This document shows positions 42,004 through 51,320 of a stretch of DNA of 64,000 bases, piece by piece. A program made the position numbers and the translations under genes. Positions within the stretch are counted from its first letter, which is position 1. Each line of letters starts with the position of its first letter. The DNA is from JALYZC01 sp963725645. GTDB lineage: Bacteria > Actinomycetota > Thermoleophilia > Solirubrobacterales > Solirubrobacteraceae. The notes below the pieces were generated by a model that did not search any database, was not told the DNA's origin, and was given only the letters and a program-made list of their open reading frames with translations. Location: positions 1-64,000 of the forward strand of contig CAVRZD010000005.1 in NCBI GenBank assembly GCA_963725645.1. Reading direction: 5' to 3'.

Positions 42004-42499
42004 TGGAGCTAGCGGGACTTGAACCCGCGACCTCCTGAGTGCCACTCAGGCGCTCTCCCAACTGAGCTATAGCCCCAGGGAACTCAACGTCGGAGGCAAG
42101 AGTAATACACGCGCGCTGGGCGTTCCTCGGCGCGACGAGGCGAAGGTGGATCCCGCGCTTGCCAACGACCAGTGCCTCATCCAGGAGATAACAGCGGTCG
42201 AGCTCGCCGCAGTAGACCGCCAGGAAGTCGATCTCCCCGGCCGCGTATGAGCTCAGGACGTAACCGTGGGGAGTGTGGCGCGATCCACCCACGTGGACGT
42301 TGATGACGTCTCCGCCTCGGTCGAGTCGGCCCCACTTGCACTGCACGCGGGCGAGTTCATGGCCCAGGTCGAAAGCGAGGTCGTATCGCCCGCGCTCGCT
42401 GAGCGGCCTGAGCACCGGGATGCCGAGTCGTGTCGCCGCGGCGGCGATCTCGGCCTCGGCCACAGCGCCCTTGTGGTTTGGATCGGTTGGTGCCTCCAC
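41861..42499 (-). CDS. PD-(D/E)XK nuclease of the I-Ssp6803I-like (PDDEXK_5) type; open frame continues through tRNA-Ala
   Basis: GTG 42499 starts a domain of about 135 aa: GAVAEAEIAAAATRLGIPVL, RPLSERGRYDLAFDLG and RVQCKWGR. D in RYDL and the QxK pair (Q-C-K) form the PD-(D/E)XK core of the group-I-intron endonuclease family. The domain should end near FPGAIAQLGERL, where the frame enters the tRNA; from there to the stop at 41861 the translation is tRNA (QEVAGSSPASS) and then the Phd-like fragment. There is no stop between them. The tRNA itself has no intron. Its lines count about 65% G+C, lower than its neighbours. Confidence 0.75.
   Translation of the reverse strand: MEAPTDPNHKGAVAEAEIAAAATRLGIPVLRPLSERGRYDLAFDLGHELARVQCKWGRLDRGGDVINVHVGGSRHTPHGYVLSSYAAGEIDFLAVYCGELDRCYLLDEALVVGKRGIHLRLVAPRNAQRACITLASDVEFPGAIAQLGERLSGTQEVAGSSPASSTPEDRAVVIGAHEFRERFGYWMDRAAAGDELVVTRRGKPVVQVSGTR
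42004..42076 (-). tRNA. tRNA-Ala (GGC)
   Basis: Read on the minus strand: acceptor GGGGCTA pairs with TAGCTCC (one G-T), D stem GCTC/GAGC, anticodon stem CCTGA/TCAGG with loop GTGGCAC and anticodon GGC, T stem GCGGG/CCCGC with loop TTCAAGT, discriminator A. CCA is not encoded. A TATTAC hexamer about 25 nt upstream, inside the end of the nuclease frame, is a possible promoter. The anticodon reads GCC, a heavily used Ala codon here. Confidence 0.97.
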
Positions 42500-42519
42500 C
42501 GGCGCGAACGCTAGTTCGC
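42500..42519 (-). promoter_or_regulatory. Inverted repeat over the nuclease minus-10
   Basis: GCGAAC-GCTA-GTTCGC (42504-42519) is a perfect 6-bp inverted repeat. On the minus strand it contains TAGCGT (42513-42508), 8 nt before the nuclease GTG. A protein bound there would silence the nuclease. Confidence 0.45.
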
Positions 42520-42643
42520 ACGATGTTGCACGGCAACGCGTGGATGTTGCGGCTTTGCGGCGAGATCGTGCGGTCGGGGGTGGTGATGCCGGGCCCCGGG
42601 GGCTAAGGTTGGCGCGTGCCCTGGGCAGGCGGCGAATCCATGG

Positions 42644-43989
42644 ATGGATTGCGAGCTCGATGAAGATCGAGATCGAGCGGCGCGGAACGGGCGGCTGGAC
42701 TCGGTCCTGGACAGCGAGGAGGGGCTGGTCGCGCCCGGTGGCGAATGGCGCTCGCAGCTGTGGCAGACCGCCGTGCGCCAGTTCGACCAGGCCGCCGACC
42801 GCCTCGCGCTCGAACCCGAGGTGCGCGTGCGGCTGCTCGAGCCCGGCGCTCGCTCGCCGTCAACTTCCCGGTCCGCCGCGATGACGGCACCGTCGAGGCC
42901 TTCACCGGCCACCGCGTCCAGCACACGCTGACGCTCGGACCGACGAAGGGCGGCGTGCGCTACGCGCCCGCGGTCTCGCTCGGCGAGTGCGCCGCGCTCG
43001 CGATGTGGATGACCTTCAAGTGCGCGCTGCTGGGCCTGCCGTTCGGCGGCGCCAAGGGCGGCGTGCGCTGCGACCCCAACCGCCTCTCCGAGGACGAGCT
43101 CGAGCGGATCACCCGCCGCTACGCCTCGGAGATCTTCCCGATCATCGGCCCCGACCGCGACGTCCCCGCGCCCGACATGGCCACGGGCGAGCGCGAGATG
43201 GGCTGGTTCATGGACACCTACTCGCAGCAGGTCGGTTATCCGGTCCCCGAGATCGTGACGGGCACGCCGCTCGTCCTCGGCGGGACCGCCGGACGCAAGG
43301 CGGCCACCGGCCTCGGCGTCGTGTTCTGCACGCAGTCGGTGTGCGACCACCTCGGCTGGGACCTGTCCGGCCTGCGGGTCGCCGTCCAGGGGTTCGGCAG
43401 CGTCGGCGCCGTCGTGGCGCGCGGCCTGGCGGCGCGCGGCGCCACGGTGGTGGGGATCGCCGACGTCACGGGCGGCATCGCGGACCCCGAGGGCATCGAC
43501 CTCGACCTCGCGGTCGACTGGATCGCCGAGCACCGCTTCCTGCGCGGCTTCCCGGCCGGCGAGCCCGTCGGCCGCAACGAGATCGTCGAGACGCCGTGCG
43601 ACATCCTCGTGCCGGCCGCGCTCGAGCACCAGATCACCGAGGACAACGCCGCGCGGGTCAACTGCCGCCTGATCGTCGAGGCGGCGAACGGCCCGATCAC
43701 GCCGGGCGCCGACGAGATCCTGCGCGACCGCGGGATCCTCGTGCTCCCCGACGTGCTCGCGAACGCCGGCGGCGTCACCGTGTCCTACTTCGAGTGGGTG
43801 CAGGACCAGCAGAAGTTCCGCTGGGGTGCCGAGGACATCGCCGACCGCCTGGCCGAGCAGTTGGGCCAGGGCCTCGAGCGCGTGATCGAGGCCGCCGGGC
43901 GCCTCGACGTCGACTGGCGCACCGCCGCCCAGGCCGTCGCGATCGAGCGCTTCGCCGAGGCGTCGCGCATGCGCGCCATCTACCCCTAG
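42644..43989 (+). CDS. Glu/Leu/Phe/Val-type dehydrogenase, probably glutamate dehydrogenase (one frameshift)
   Basis: About 448 aa. Hallmarks: GPTKGGVRYAPAVSLGECAA with the substrate Lys in the family motif, LPFGGAKGGVRCDP with the catalytic Lys, DVPAPDMATGEREMGWFMD and the NAD(P) loop VQGFGSVGAVVARGLAARGA. C-terminal NAGGVTVSYFEWVQ is also typical. One C is missing near 42844: restoring it joins RVRLLEP to RRSLAVNFPVRRDDG. The start is uncertain: ATG 42644 opens the frame, but homologues usually begin near EGLVAPGGEW, and a GTG at 42616 follows a TAAGGT hexamer in another frame. It interconverts glutamate and 2-oxoglutarate. Confidence 0.9.
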
Positions 43990-44009
43990 CCGCCGACCGG
44001 CTGCGCCGC

Positions 44010-44750
44010 CTACCGGTCGCGGCCGGGCCGCGGAATGAACTCGGGCACGTCGAGCTCGTCGCCGAGCGGCGCGTCGAGCCGCACGGAGCGCCGCCCGCCC
44101 GCCCCGGGCTCGGGAGTGGCGCCGACGGTGCGGTCCAGTGTCGCCATCAGCCGCGCGTGCGCGTCGCGCACGTCGCGCAGGAGGCGCTCGGCATTGCGCC
44201 GCAGCGACGTGCTCATCTCGCCGAGCTCCTGGCTGAGCTGCGTTCCCTCGAGCAGGACCTCGCGCGCCACCGCGCGCGCCTCGCCGGTCAGCTCGCGCGC
44301 CTCCTCGGCGGCCTCGGCCCGAACCTTGGCGGCGTACTGCTTGGCCTCGCGGCGGAGGCCTTCCGCCTCCTCCTTGGCCGCTTGAGTCGCCTGGCGCGCG
44401 TGCTCGGCGGCCTCGCGTGCGCGGCCGTCGATCGCCGCGCGCAGCTGGTCGGTCTCCTCGGCCGCCCGGGTGCGGTGGGCATCGGCGTCGCGGCCGGCCT
44501 CGGCCAGGATCTCGCGCGCCTCCTCCTCGGCCGCGGCGACCCGGTAGTCGGCAGCGCGTTGTGCCTCGGCGATCCGCTCCCCGGCGCGGTGCTCCGCCTG
44601 CGCGCGCGTCTCGACCGCCGCCTGCTCGGCCGCGGCGACGATCTCGTCGATGCGCGCGGCCCAGGCGGGCGCCGGCTCCGCTTCGGCAACCGCCTCCTGC
44701 GGCGCCTCCTCCGGCGCGGGCTCCTCGGGCGGATGCTCGTGGCCCTCCAT
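44010..44750 (-). CDS. Long Ala/Glu/Arg coiled-coil protein
   Basis: 246 aa from ATG 44750. A Pro/Glu-rich start (EGHEHPPEEPAPEEAPQ) leads into a coiled coil of about 150 residues with heptad-like Ala/Glu/Arg runs (EQAAVETRAQAEHRAGERIA onward). The C-terminus has a short acidic-Pro tail. It resembles DivIVA-like or myosin-tail-like proteins but lacks a clear DivIVA N-terminal membrane-binding motif. It may be a cytoskeletal or cell-envelope scaffold. No transmembrane segment. Confidence 0.78.
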   Translation of the reverse strand: MEGHEHPPEEPAPEEAPQEAVAEAEPAPAWAARIDEIVAAAEQAAVETRAQAEHRAGERIAEAQRAADYRVAAAEEEAREILAEAGRDADAHRTRAAEETDQLRAAIDGRAREAAEHARQATQAAKEEAEGLRREAKQYAAKVRAEAAEEARELTGEARAVAREVLLEGTQLSQELGEMSTSLRRNAERLLRDVRDAHARLMATLDRTVGATPEPGAGGRRSVRLDAPLGDELDVPEFIPRPGRDR

Positions 44751-44908
44751 GGGCCGGATGGTAGGCGGTGCGACCCGGCGGCGGACAACCTCGCCTGCAA
44801 ACCCCGCAACGCCGTCCGCATCCCTCAACCGGACGATCGACAGGCGGACGACGTGCTCCCGTAGTCGCTACGCACCAGGGCCGGCCGGGAATGGCCGATT
44901 GAACACAT

Positions 44909-46159
44909 GTGAGTCCGCTCAATCCGCATGCGTCCCGCGAGCCCGGGGACGCGCCCCGGCTCGACTTCGCGGACATCATTCAGCGTTTGGTCGACCTCGG
45001 CGGCTCGGATCTCCACGTCAAGGCCGGCAACCGGCCCCTGATCCGCATTCACGGCGTCCTGCAGTGGCTGGACGAGGATGCTCCCGCCCTCCTGCCCTCC
45101 GATACCGAGGAGCTCCTCCACGACCTGCTCCCCGAGACCAAGATCGCGCAGTTCGAGTCCGATCACGAGATCGACTTCTCCTACACCGTCCGCAACCTCG
45201 CGCGCTTCCGCGTGAACGCCTACCTCCAGCGCGGCACCATCTCGATCATCTTCCGCGTCGTCCCGTTCAACGTGCGGTCGATCGCCGACCTCGGCCTCCC
45301 GCCGGTCATCGGCGAGTTGGCCGAGGAGGAGCGGGGGATCGTGCTCGTCACCGGCGCCACCGGATCGGGAAAGTCGGCCACGATGGCGGCGATGGTGAGG
45401 CACATCAACGAGCGCATGTTCAAGCACATCGTGTGCGTCGAGGACCCGATCGAGTACGTGCACGTGGACCAGCGCTCGTCCGTCGACCAGCGCGAGGTCG
45501 GCAGCGACACCGAGTCCTTCCGCACCGCGCTGCGCCGCGTCATGCGCCAGGACCCCGACGTCATCGTCATCGGGGAGATCCGGGACGAGCAGACGGCCCG
45601 CACGGCGATGTCTGCGGCCGAGACCGGCCACCTCGTGCTGGGCACGCTGCACACGCTCGACGCGCCCGAGTCGATCAACCGTCTCATCGACCTCTTCCCC
45701 GCCGACCAGGAGCGTCAGGTCCGCTCGATGCTCGCCGGCACGGTGCGCGGCATCGTGTCGCAGCGCCTGGTCCCCGCGATCGACGAGGGGAGCCGCGTCG
45801 CCGTGTGCGAGGTGCTGCGGGCGACGGGCCGCGTGCACGACATGATCATGGACTCCGAGCAGACCGCCCGCCTGACGGACGTGATCGCGCAGGGCGAGTA
45901 CTACGAGATGCAGACCTTCGACCAGGCGCTGTACGCCGCGGTCAAGCGCGGCGCGGTCGATCTGGACGAGGCCGTCCGGCACGCCTCGAAGCCCGCCGAC
46001 CTGAAGCTGTTGGTGGCAACCGAGGGGCACCTCTCGACGACCATGGACGACGTCGAGCGAGCGAACGGCTCGCCGGCGGGGGACGAGCAAGAGCCCGACG
46101 ACGCGCCGTCGGCCGCGTCCGAGGCTCCGGCCGTGGCGTCGGTCCCTCCGCCCGGCTAG
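44909..46159 (+). CDS. pilT: PilT/PilU-type twitching motility ATPase
   Basis: 416 aa from GTG 44909. The PilT N-terminal domain starts LDFADIIQRLVDLGGSDLHV. Walker A GATGSGKS is at 149-156, the Asp box follows in HIVCVEDPIEYVH, Walker B DVIVIGEIRD at 216-225, and the His box is THLVLGTLHT-like at 238-248 (TGHLVLGTLHT). An Ala/Pro/Glu-rich tail is added. These hexameric ATPases retract type IV pili. No pilB, pilC or pilin gene is in the window, though comEA and comEC are 5 kb away, so a role in DNA-uptake pili is possible. Confidence 0.92.
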   Translation: MSPLNPHASREPGDAPRLDFADIIQRLVDLGGSDLHVKAGNRPLIRIHGVLQWLDEDAPALLPSDTEELLHDLLPETKIAQFESDHEIDFSYTVRNLARFRVNAYLQRGTISIIFRVVPFNVRSIADLGLPPVIGELAEEERGIVLVTGATGSGKSATMAAMVRHINERMFKHIVCVEDPIEYVHVDQRSSVDQREVGSDTESFRTALRRVMRQDPDVIVIGEIRDEQTARTAMSAAETGHLVLGTLHTLDAPESINRLIDLFPADQERQVRSMLAGTVRGIVSQRLVPAIDEGSRVAVCEVLRATGRVHDMIMDSEQTARLTDVIAQGEYYEMQTFDQALYAAVKRGAVDLDEAVRHASKPADLKLLVATEGHLSTTMDDVERANGSPAGDEQEPDDAPSAASEAPAVASVPPPG

Positions 46160-47076
46160 CGGGACCGCAGCAGGTCGCCCAGGAACGCCGGCAGCGTGCG
46201 GTTGAGCAGCTCGGCACGCTCCCACTGGAGGAAGTGACCGGCGCGCGGCACGACGAAGGGCCCGATCAACTCGCTGAACACGACCTCGCAGCGCTCCGCG
46301 AAGTCACGCCAGATGACGTGGTCCTCGGGGCCGTAGAGCGCGAGCGTCGGCACGGGGTTCCGTTCGAAGAAGCGTGGCGGCTCCGACAGCGGGCGCGCTC
46401 CCAGCGTCGATTCGTACAGCCCGAAGGACGACCGCAGCTTCTCCGCGTCGGCGAACGGCTCGGTCATGAAGTCGACGTCCTCGGGCGTGAACGCCCCCGG
46501 CGCCGCCCAGAACCGGTGGCCGTACATCTCGCCGACGTAGCGCCGCCGCTTCTCGGGCGTGTCGAGCTCGGCCGCCAGCGCGTCGGCGTCGCGGCCCTGG
46601 CGCAGGAAGTAGTCGGCGGCCATCCGCATCTCGCGCGGCGGCGACGGCGGCAGGCCGGCGGCCTCGTACTCCTCCCGGAGCAGGGGCAGCACGGTGTTGA
46701 ACAGCACCTGGCGCGCGACGAAGCCCTCGAACCGGAGGCCGAGGTCCTGCACAATCCCGCCGCCGTAGTCGCCGCCGGCGGCCGCGCAACGCTCGTGACC
46801 CAGCTCGTCGTGCACCAGCGCGTGGAGGTCGCGCGCGCTGGCCGCGAGGTCGTAGTGGCCGTCGGGCGCCGGGCCGGACTCGCCGAACCCGCGCAGGTCC
46901 GGCACGATGACCTCGAATCCCGCCGCGGCCAGCGGGCCGATGTTGCGCCACCAGATCCGCTTCGTCTCCGGCCAGCCGTGGACGAGCAGGAGCGGGAAGC
47001 CGCCGGCGCCCTCGCGCACGTACGCTGTCTCGACGCCCGGACGGACCTCGGCGTGGTGGACGGCGAACTCCGTCAC
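46156..47076 (-). CDS. Epoxide-hydrolase-type alpha/beta hydrolase
   Basis: 306 aa from GTG 47076. HGWP (33-36) is the oxyanion motif of epoxide hydrolases, Asp103 in GGDYGG is the nucleophile (not Ser), Asp252 is the likely charge-relay acid and His281 in RAGHFLQWE the base. The cap domain (LLREEYEAAGLPPSPP onward) is of normal length. The enzyme would open epoxides or act as a haloalkane-type hydrolase. It starts inside the stop codon of an upstream SnoaL-like gene (GTGA) and shares a CTAG double stop with pilT. Confidence 0.92.
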   Translation of the reverse strand: MTEFAVHHAEVRPGVETAYVREGAGGFPLLLVHGWPETKRIWWRNIGPLAAAGFEVIVPDLRGFGESGPAPDGHYDLAASARDLHALVHDELGHERCAAAGGDYGGGIVQDLGLRFEGFVARQVLFNTVLPLLREEYEAAGLPPSPPREMRMAADYFLRQGRDADALAAELDTPEKRRRYVGEMYGHRFWAAPGAFTPEDVDFMTEPFADAEKLRSSFGLYESTLGARPLSEPPRFFERNPVPTLALYGPEDHVIWRDFAERCEVVFSELIGPFVVPRAGHFLQWERAELLNRTLPAFLGDLLRSR

Positions 47077-47474
47077 GGCTCGAGCCCCACCGCCCGCAGC
47101 CCCTCCTCGCGGGTCGCGTAGGGATCCATGCGCACCGCGCGTCCGTCCCGGAGCGTCCAGACCAGCGTGACCCCCTGCTCGAGCTCGAGGCCGGTCGTGC
47201 GGGAGCGCGCGACGAGGCGCGACACGGCGACCACCCGGTCGTCGGCGTCGATCAGCTCGTCGACGTCGAAGCGGATCTCGTCCATCGTGTCGCCCCACGC
47301 GTCCATCCACCGGCGCAGGCCGTCGGGACCGCGGTAGGTGTCCGGCTCGACCGCCAGTGACGACGGCGTCGTCGTCTCGAAGTCGGCGTGGACCCGGTCG
47401 GCGATGGCGTCGATGCCCTCGCGATTGAAGGCCTCCAGCGCGGCGCGAACCAGCTCGACGTTCTCGGTCGCCAT
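47073..47474 (-). CDS. SnoaL-like NTF2-fold protein
   Basis: 133 aa from ATG 47474. ENVELVRAALEAFNREGIDA, TYRGPDGLRRWMDAW and LVARSRTTGLELEQGVTLVW are typical of the SnoaL-like family. Translationally coupled to the epoxide hydrolase, suggesting that the two act on the same compound or share regulation. Divergent from leuS with 57 nt between the starts. Confidence 0.9.
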   Translation of the reverse strand: MATENVELVRAALEAFNREGIDAIADRVHADFETTTPSSLAVEPDTYRGPDGLRRWMDAWGDTMDEIRFDVDELIDADDRVVAVSRLVARSRTTGLELEQGVTLVWTLRDGRAVRMDPYATREEGLRAVGLEP

Positions 47475-47518
47475 GCCGCGAAGTATCGCTGGCGTCCCGC
47501 GTCTGCGACGGTTCGTAC

Positions 47519-47524
47519 TAGCCT
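47519..47524 (+). promoter_or_regulatory. Candidate minus-10 TAGCCT for leuS
   Basis: TAGCCT lies 7 nt before the ATG at 47532, fitting a leaderless start. Confidence 0.35.
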
Positions 47525-47531
47525 CCGTTCG

Positions 47532-50004
47532 ATGCCCGAGTACCACTACGACCACGCCGAGATCGAGCCCCGCTGGCAGCGTGTCTGGGCGGAGGAGGGC
47601 ACCTGGGAGGTGTCCAACGACCCCCAGGGTGCATCGGGCGTGCCGAAGTCCTACGTGCTCGAGATGCTGCCCTACCCCAGCGGCGAGCCGCACATCGGCC
47701 ACCTGAAGGCGTACTCGGTCGGCGACGCCGTCGCCCACTTCCACCGCCGCACCGGCCGGCGGGTCCTGCACCCGATGGGCTACGACGCCTTCGGCCTGCC
47801 GGCCGAGAACCACGCGATCAAGACCGGCGAGCACCCGCGCGAGTCCACGCGCAAGTCGATCGAGGCGTTCCAGCGCCAGTTCCGCGAGTGGGGGATCTCG
47901 ATCGACTGGACCCGGGAATTCGGCACGCACGAGCCGCGCTACTACCGCTGGACCCAGTGGATCTTCCTCGCGCTGCTCGAGCGCGGGCTGGCCTACCGCA
48001 AGGAGGCCGCGGTCAAGTGGTGCCCGAACGACCAGACGGTGCTGGCCAACGAGCAGGTGATCGACGGACGCTGCGAGCGCTGCGGCCACGAGGTCGAGGT
48101 GCGCCAGCTCGAGCAGTGGTTCTTCCGGATCACCGACTACGCCGACCGGCTGCTCGACGACCTCGACGCGATCGACTGGCCCGAGCACGTCAAGACGATG
48201 CAGCGCAACTGGATCGGGCGCTCCGAGGGCGCCGAGGTCGTCTTCCGCTGCGAGGAGCTCGAGATCGACTATCCGGTCTTCACGACCCGGCCCGACACGC
48301 TGTTCGGCGCGACGTTCTTCGTGATGGCGCCGGAGCACCCCGACGTCTTCCGCCTGGCCGAGGGCACCGAGCACGAGCGCGCGGTGCACGAGTACGTCAA
48401 CCACGCGCTGAACGAGACGGCGGAGCAGCGCGGCGACGTCGAGAAGCCCAAGACGGGGGTGCCGCTCGGTCGCACCGTCACCAACCCGGTCAACGGCGAG
48501 CAGATCCCCATGTATGTCGCCGACTACGTCCTGATGGAGTACGGGACCGGGGCGGTCATGGCCGTCCCCGCCCACGACCAGCGCGATCACGACTTCGCCC
48601 GTGCCTTCGACCTCCCGATCCGCCGGGTGGTCGAACCGGCCGGCGGCGAGGTGGGCGAGGACGCCGCCTTCGTGGAGCACACGGGCGACGAACGGCTGGT
48701 CAACTCCGGGGAGTTCAGCGGGCTGTCGGCGCCCGAGGGGATGCGGCGAATCGTCGAGTGGCTGGACCGCGAGGGCAAAGGGCACGTCTCGATCAACTAC
48801 CGGCTGCGCGACTGGCTGGTATCGCGCCAGCGCTACTGGGGCTGCCCGATCCCGGTCGTGTACTGCGACCGCGACGGGATGGTCCCGGTACCCGCGGAGG
48901 ACCTGCCGGTCGAGCTGCCGGACGTCGAGGACTACGCGCCGAAGGGCCGCTCGCCGCTGGCCGCGGCCGAGGACTGGGTGCGCGCGGAGTGCCCGATCTG
49001 CGGCGGCGAGGCCCGCCGCGAGACCGACACGATGGACACGTTCGTCGACTCGTCCTGGTACTTCCTGCGCTACTGCGACGCGAGCAACGACGCCGCGGCC
49101 TGGGACCGGGACGTCGTCGGCATGTGGATGCCGGTGGACCAGTACATCGGCGGCGTCGAGCACGCGATCCTGCACCTGATGTACGCGCGCTTCTTCTGCA
49201 AGGCGCTCACCGACATGGGCCACCTCGACGTGCAGGAGCCCTTCGCGGCGCTGTTCACCCAGGGGATGGTCACCCGCGACGGGGCGAAGATGTCCAAGTC
49301 CAAGGGCAACGTCGTCAGCCCGCAGGCGATCGTCGAGCGCTACGGCGCCGACACCGCGCGGGCCTACATCCTGTTCATCGGCCCACCCGACCAGGACGTC
49401 GACTGGTCCGACGACGGCGCCGAGGGCGTGCACCGGTTCCTCGGCCGGCTGTGGCGGATCGGCGCGGAGACCGCCGACACGACCCAACCGGCACCGCCGC
49501 TGGACGACCCGCAGGGCGACGACCTCGTCCTGATGCGCAAGGCGCACTGGGCGATCGAGAAGGTCACCGCGGACATGAGCGGGCGCTTCGCCTTCAACAC
49601 GGCGATCTCGGCCGTGATGGAGCTGGTCAACGACTGTTCCCGGCTGCGCGGCGCGGTCGATCCGGGCACGCTGCGCTTCGCCCTGGCCACCGCCGCCTCG
49701 CTGATCTTTCCCTTCGCCCCGCACGCCGGCGCGGATGTGTACGAGCGGCTGACCGGCGGAGCGCGTGTGGGAGCAGCCGTGGCCCGCGCCCGACCCACGC
49801 TATCTCGAGTCCGACACCTACACGCTGGTCTGCCAGGTCAACGGCAAGGTGCGCGACCGCGTCGACGCATCCGCGTCGGCGACGGAGGAGGAGCTGGCGG
49901 CCCTGTGCCGCGCGGCGCCCAACGTGCAGGCGCACGTGGACGGCAAGCAGGTGGTCAAGGAGGTCGTGGTCCCCGGCAAGCTCGTCAACGTCGTCGTGCG
50001 ATGA
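47532..50004 (+). CDS. leuS: Leucyl-tRNA synthetase (one frameshift)
   Basis: About 823 aa. HIGH is at residues 54-57 (PHIGHLKAYSVGD), the zinc-ribbon Cys set in CPNDQ/CERCGHE, the editing domain around TTRPDTLFGATF and GTGAVMAVPAHDQRDHDF, and KMSKS in GAKMSKSKGNVV. The C-terminal domain (CQVNGKVRDRVDASASATEEEL) is intact. An extra base near 49760 breaks the frame between RLTGG and RVWEQPWP. Before the correction the N-terminal frame runs on to 50039. Confidence 0.96.
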
Positions 50005-50048
50005 GCGGCGATGCGGTGCGCGCCGGCGCCGAGGGATAGGGTTCGGCA

Positions 50049-50780
50049 ATGGCCGCCCCGACCGTCGCGATCGGCACCGACGCCCCGATCTTCGAGGTGA
50101 TGGCGACGATGCGGGCGATGCGGAGGCTCAAGCCCGACCCGGTGCCCGACGAGATGCTCGAGCAGCTCGTCGAGGCCGCGACCTGGGCACCCAGCGGCGG
50201 CAACATCCAGGCCTTCTCGTTCGTGGTCGTGACGGACCGCGACCAAATGGCCAGGCTGGCGGGGCTGTGGCGCGTCGTCTGCGACTTCTACCTGGCCTCG
50301 TTCGCGACGGTCCGCCCCGAGCACATGTCCCAGCAGCGCTACGACCGGCTCAAGGACGCGCTGCGCTTCCAGCGCGACCACTTCCACGAGACGCCAGCGG
50401 TGATCGTGGCCTGCTACGAGCTGTCGCAGTGGACGGGGCGGCTGCAGCGCCAGTGGCGGCAGTTCGCCGACGCGATTCGCAAGCTGGGGCCCCGCCGCGC
50501 CGCCACGTTCGCCGCAGGGGTGCCGGCGTTCAGCGGGCGCTCCGAGGCGGCCAGCGTGTACCCCGGGGTCCAGAATCTGCTGCTGGCGGCCCGGTCCCTC
50601 GGCCTGGCCGCGACGCTGACCACCTGGCACCTCGCGCTCGAGCCCGAGTTCAAGGCGGTGCTCGGGATCCCGCGCTCGGTCAAGACCTTCGCCGTCGTCC
50701 CGGTCGGGTGGCCGCGGGGGAACTTCGGGCCGGTCGTCCGGCGGCCGCCCGCCGAGGTCATCCACCGCGACCGCTGGTGA
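50049..50780 (+). CDS. Nitroreductase-family flavoprotein
   Basis: 243 aa. MRAMRRLKPDPVPDEMLEQL and ATWAPSGGNIQAFSFVVV form the FMN-binding N-terminus, and LGLAATLTTWHLALEPEFKAVLGI is the conserved C-terminal segment. PVGWPRGNFGPVVRRP ends the family pattern. It would reduce nitro groups or quinone-like compounds with NAD(P)H; the substrate is unknown. It overlaps the next gene by 4 nt. Confidence 0.92.
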   Translation: MAAPTVAIGTDAPIFEVMATMRAMRRLKPDPVPDEMLEQLVEAATWAPSGGNIQAFSFVVVTDRDQMARLAGLWRVVCDFYLASFATVRPEHMSQQRYDRLKDALRFQRDHFHETPAVIVACYELSQWTGRLQRQWRQFADAIRKLGPRRAATFAAGVPAFSGRSEAASVYPGVQNLLLAARSLGLAATLTTWHLALEPEFKAVLGIPRSVKTFAVVPVGWPRGNFGPVVRRPPAEVIHRDRW

Positions 50781-51268
50781 GCGGCCCACCGGCCCCGGCG
50801 GTCTACGTCTCGGTCATCGGGGCCGGGGAGGCCCCCGCCGAGGTACTGGCGCAGGCGGAGGCCGTCGGACGCGAGTTGGCGCGGACGGGGGCGGTCCTCG
50901 TGTGCGGCGGGCGTGGGGGCGTGATGGAGGCGGCGAGCCGGGGCGCGTCCGACGCGGGCGGCGTCACGGTCGGGCTGCTCCCCGACCCCGATCGCGCCCA
51001 CGCGAACCCGTTCCTCGCCGTGTCCATCCCGACCGGGATGGGCGAGCTGCGCAACGGGCTCGTGGCGCGGGCGGGCGATGCCGTGATCGCGATCGGCGGG
51101 GAGTTCGGGACGCTGTCGGAGATCGGGTTCGCCCTGAAGCTCGGGCGTCCGGTGGTGGGGCTCGGCACGTGGGAGCTGGCGCGCGGCGGGGCCCGGGTGG
51201 ACGCGATCGAGGTCGCCGACGGGCCGGCCGACGCGGTCGCGCGAGCGCTGGCGCGGGCCCGGCGCTGA
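50777..51268 (+). CDS. LOG/TIGR00725-like Rossmann protein
   Basis: 163 aa from GTG 50777 (GTGA overlap). CGGRGGVMEAASRGA (43-57) and GGEFGTLSEIGFAL (107-120) are the nucleotide-binding motifs of the LOG/TIGR00725 group. LOG phosphoribohydrolases have PGGxGTxxE; here the Pro is missing, so cytokinin-type nucleotide hydrolysis is doubtful. The function is unproven. Confidence 0.88.
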   Translation: MSGPPAPAVYVSVIGAGEAPAEVLAQAEAVGRELARTGAVLVCGGRGGVMEAASRGASDAGGVTVGLLPDPDRAHANPFLAVSIPTGMGELRNGLVARAGDAVIAIGGEFGTLSEIGFALKLGRPVVGLGTWELARGGARVDAIEVADGPADAVARALARARR

Positions 51269-51308
51269 TTCGTCACGCCCGGCGCGCCCCGTGCGCGCGG
51301 TCGCAGCC

Positions 51309-51314
51309 TAGCCT
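51309..51314 (+). promoter_or_regulatory. Candidate minus-10 TAGCCT for comEA
   Basis: TAGCCT lies 6 nt before the GTG at 51321, again compatible with a leaderless transcript of the comEA-comEC-holA unit. Confidence 0.35.
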
Positions 51315-51320
51315 CGGCGC

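Noticed and set aside
42001..42080. Peptide GAIAQLGERL...VAGSSPASST as a real protein segment
   Set aside because: This is the translation of the tRNA-Ala gene itself, a well-known artefact; the cloverleaf is complete.
50777..51268. Calling the Rossmann protein a cytokinin-activating LOG enzyme
   Set aside because: The PGGxGTxxE motif lacks its Pro, and the TIGR00725 group has no proven activity.
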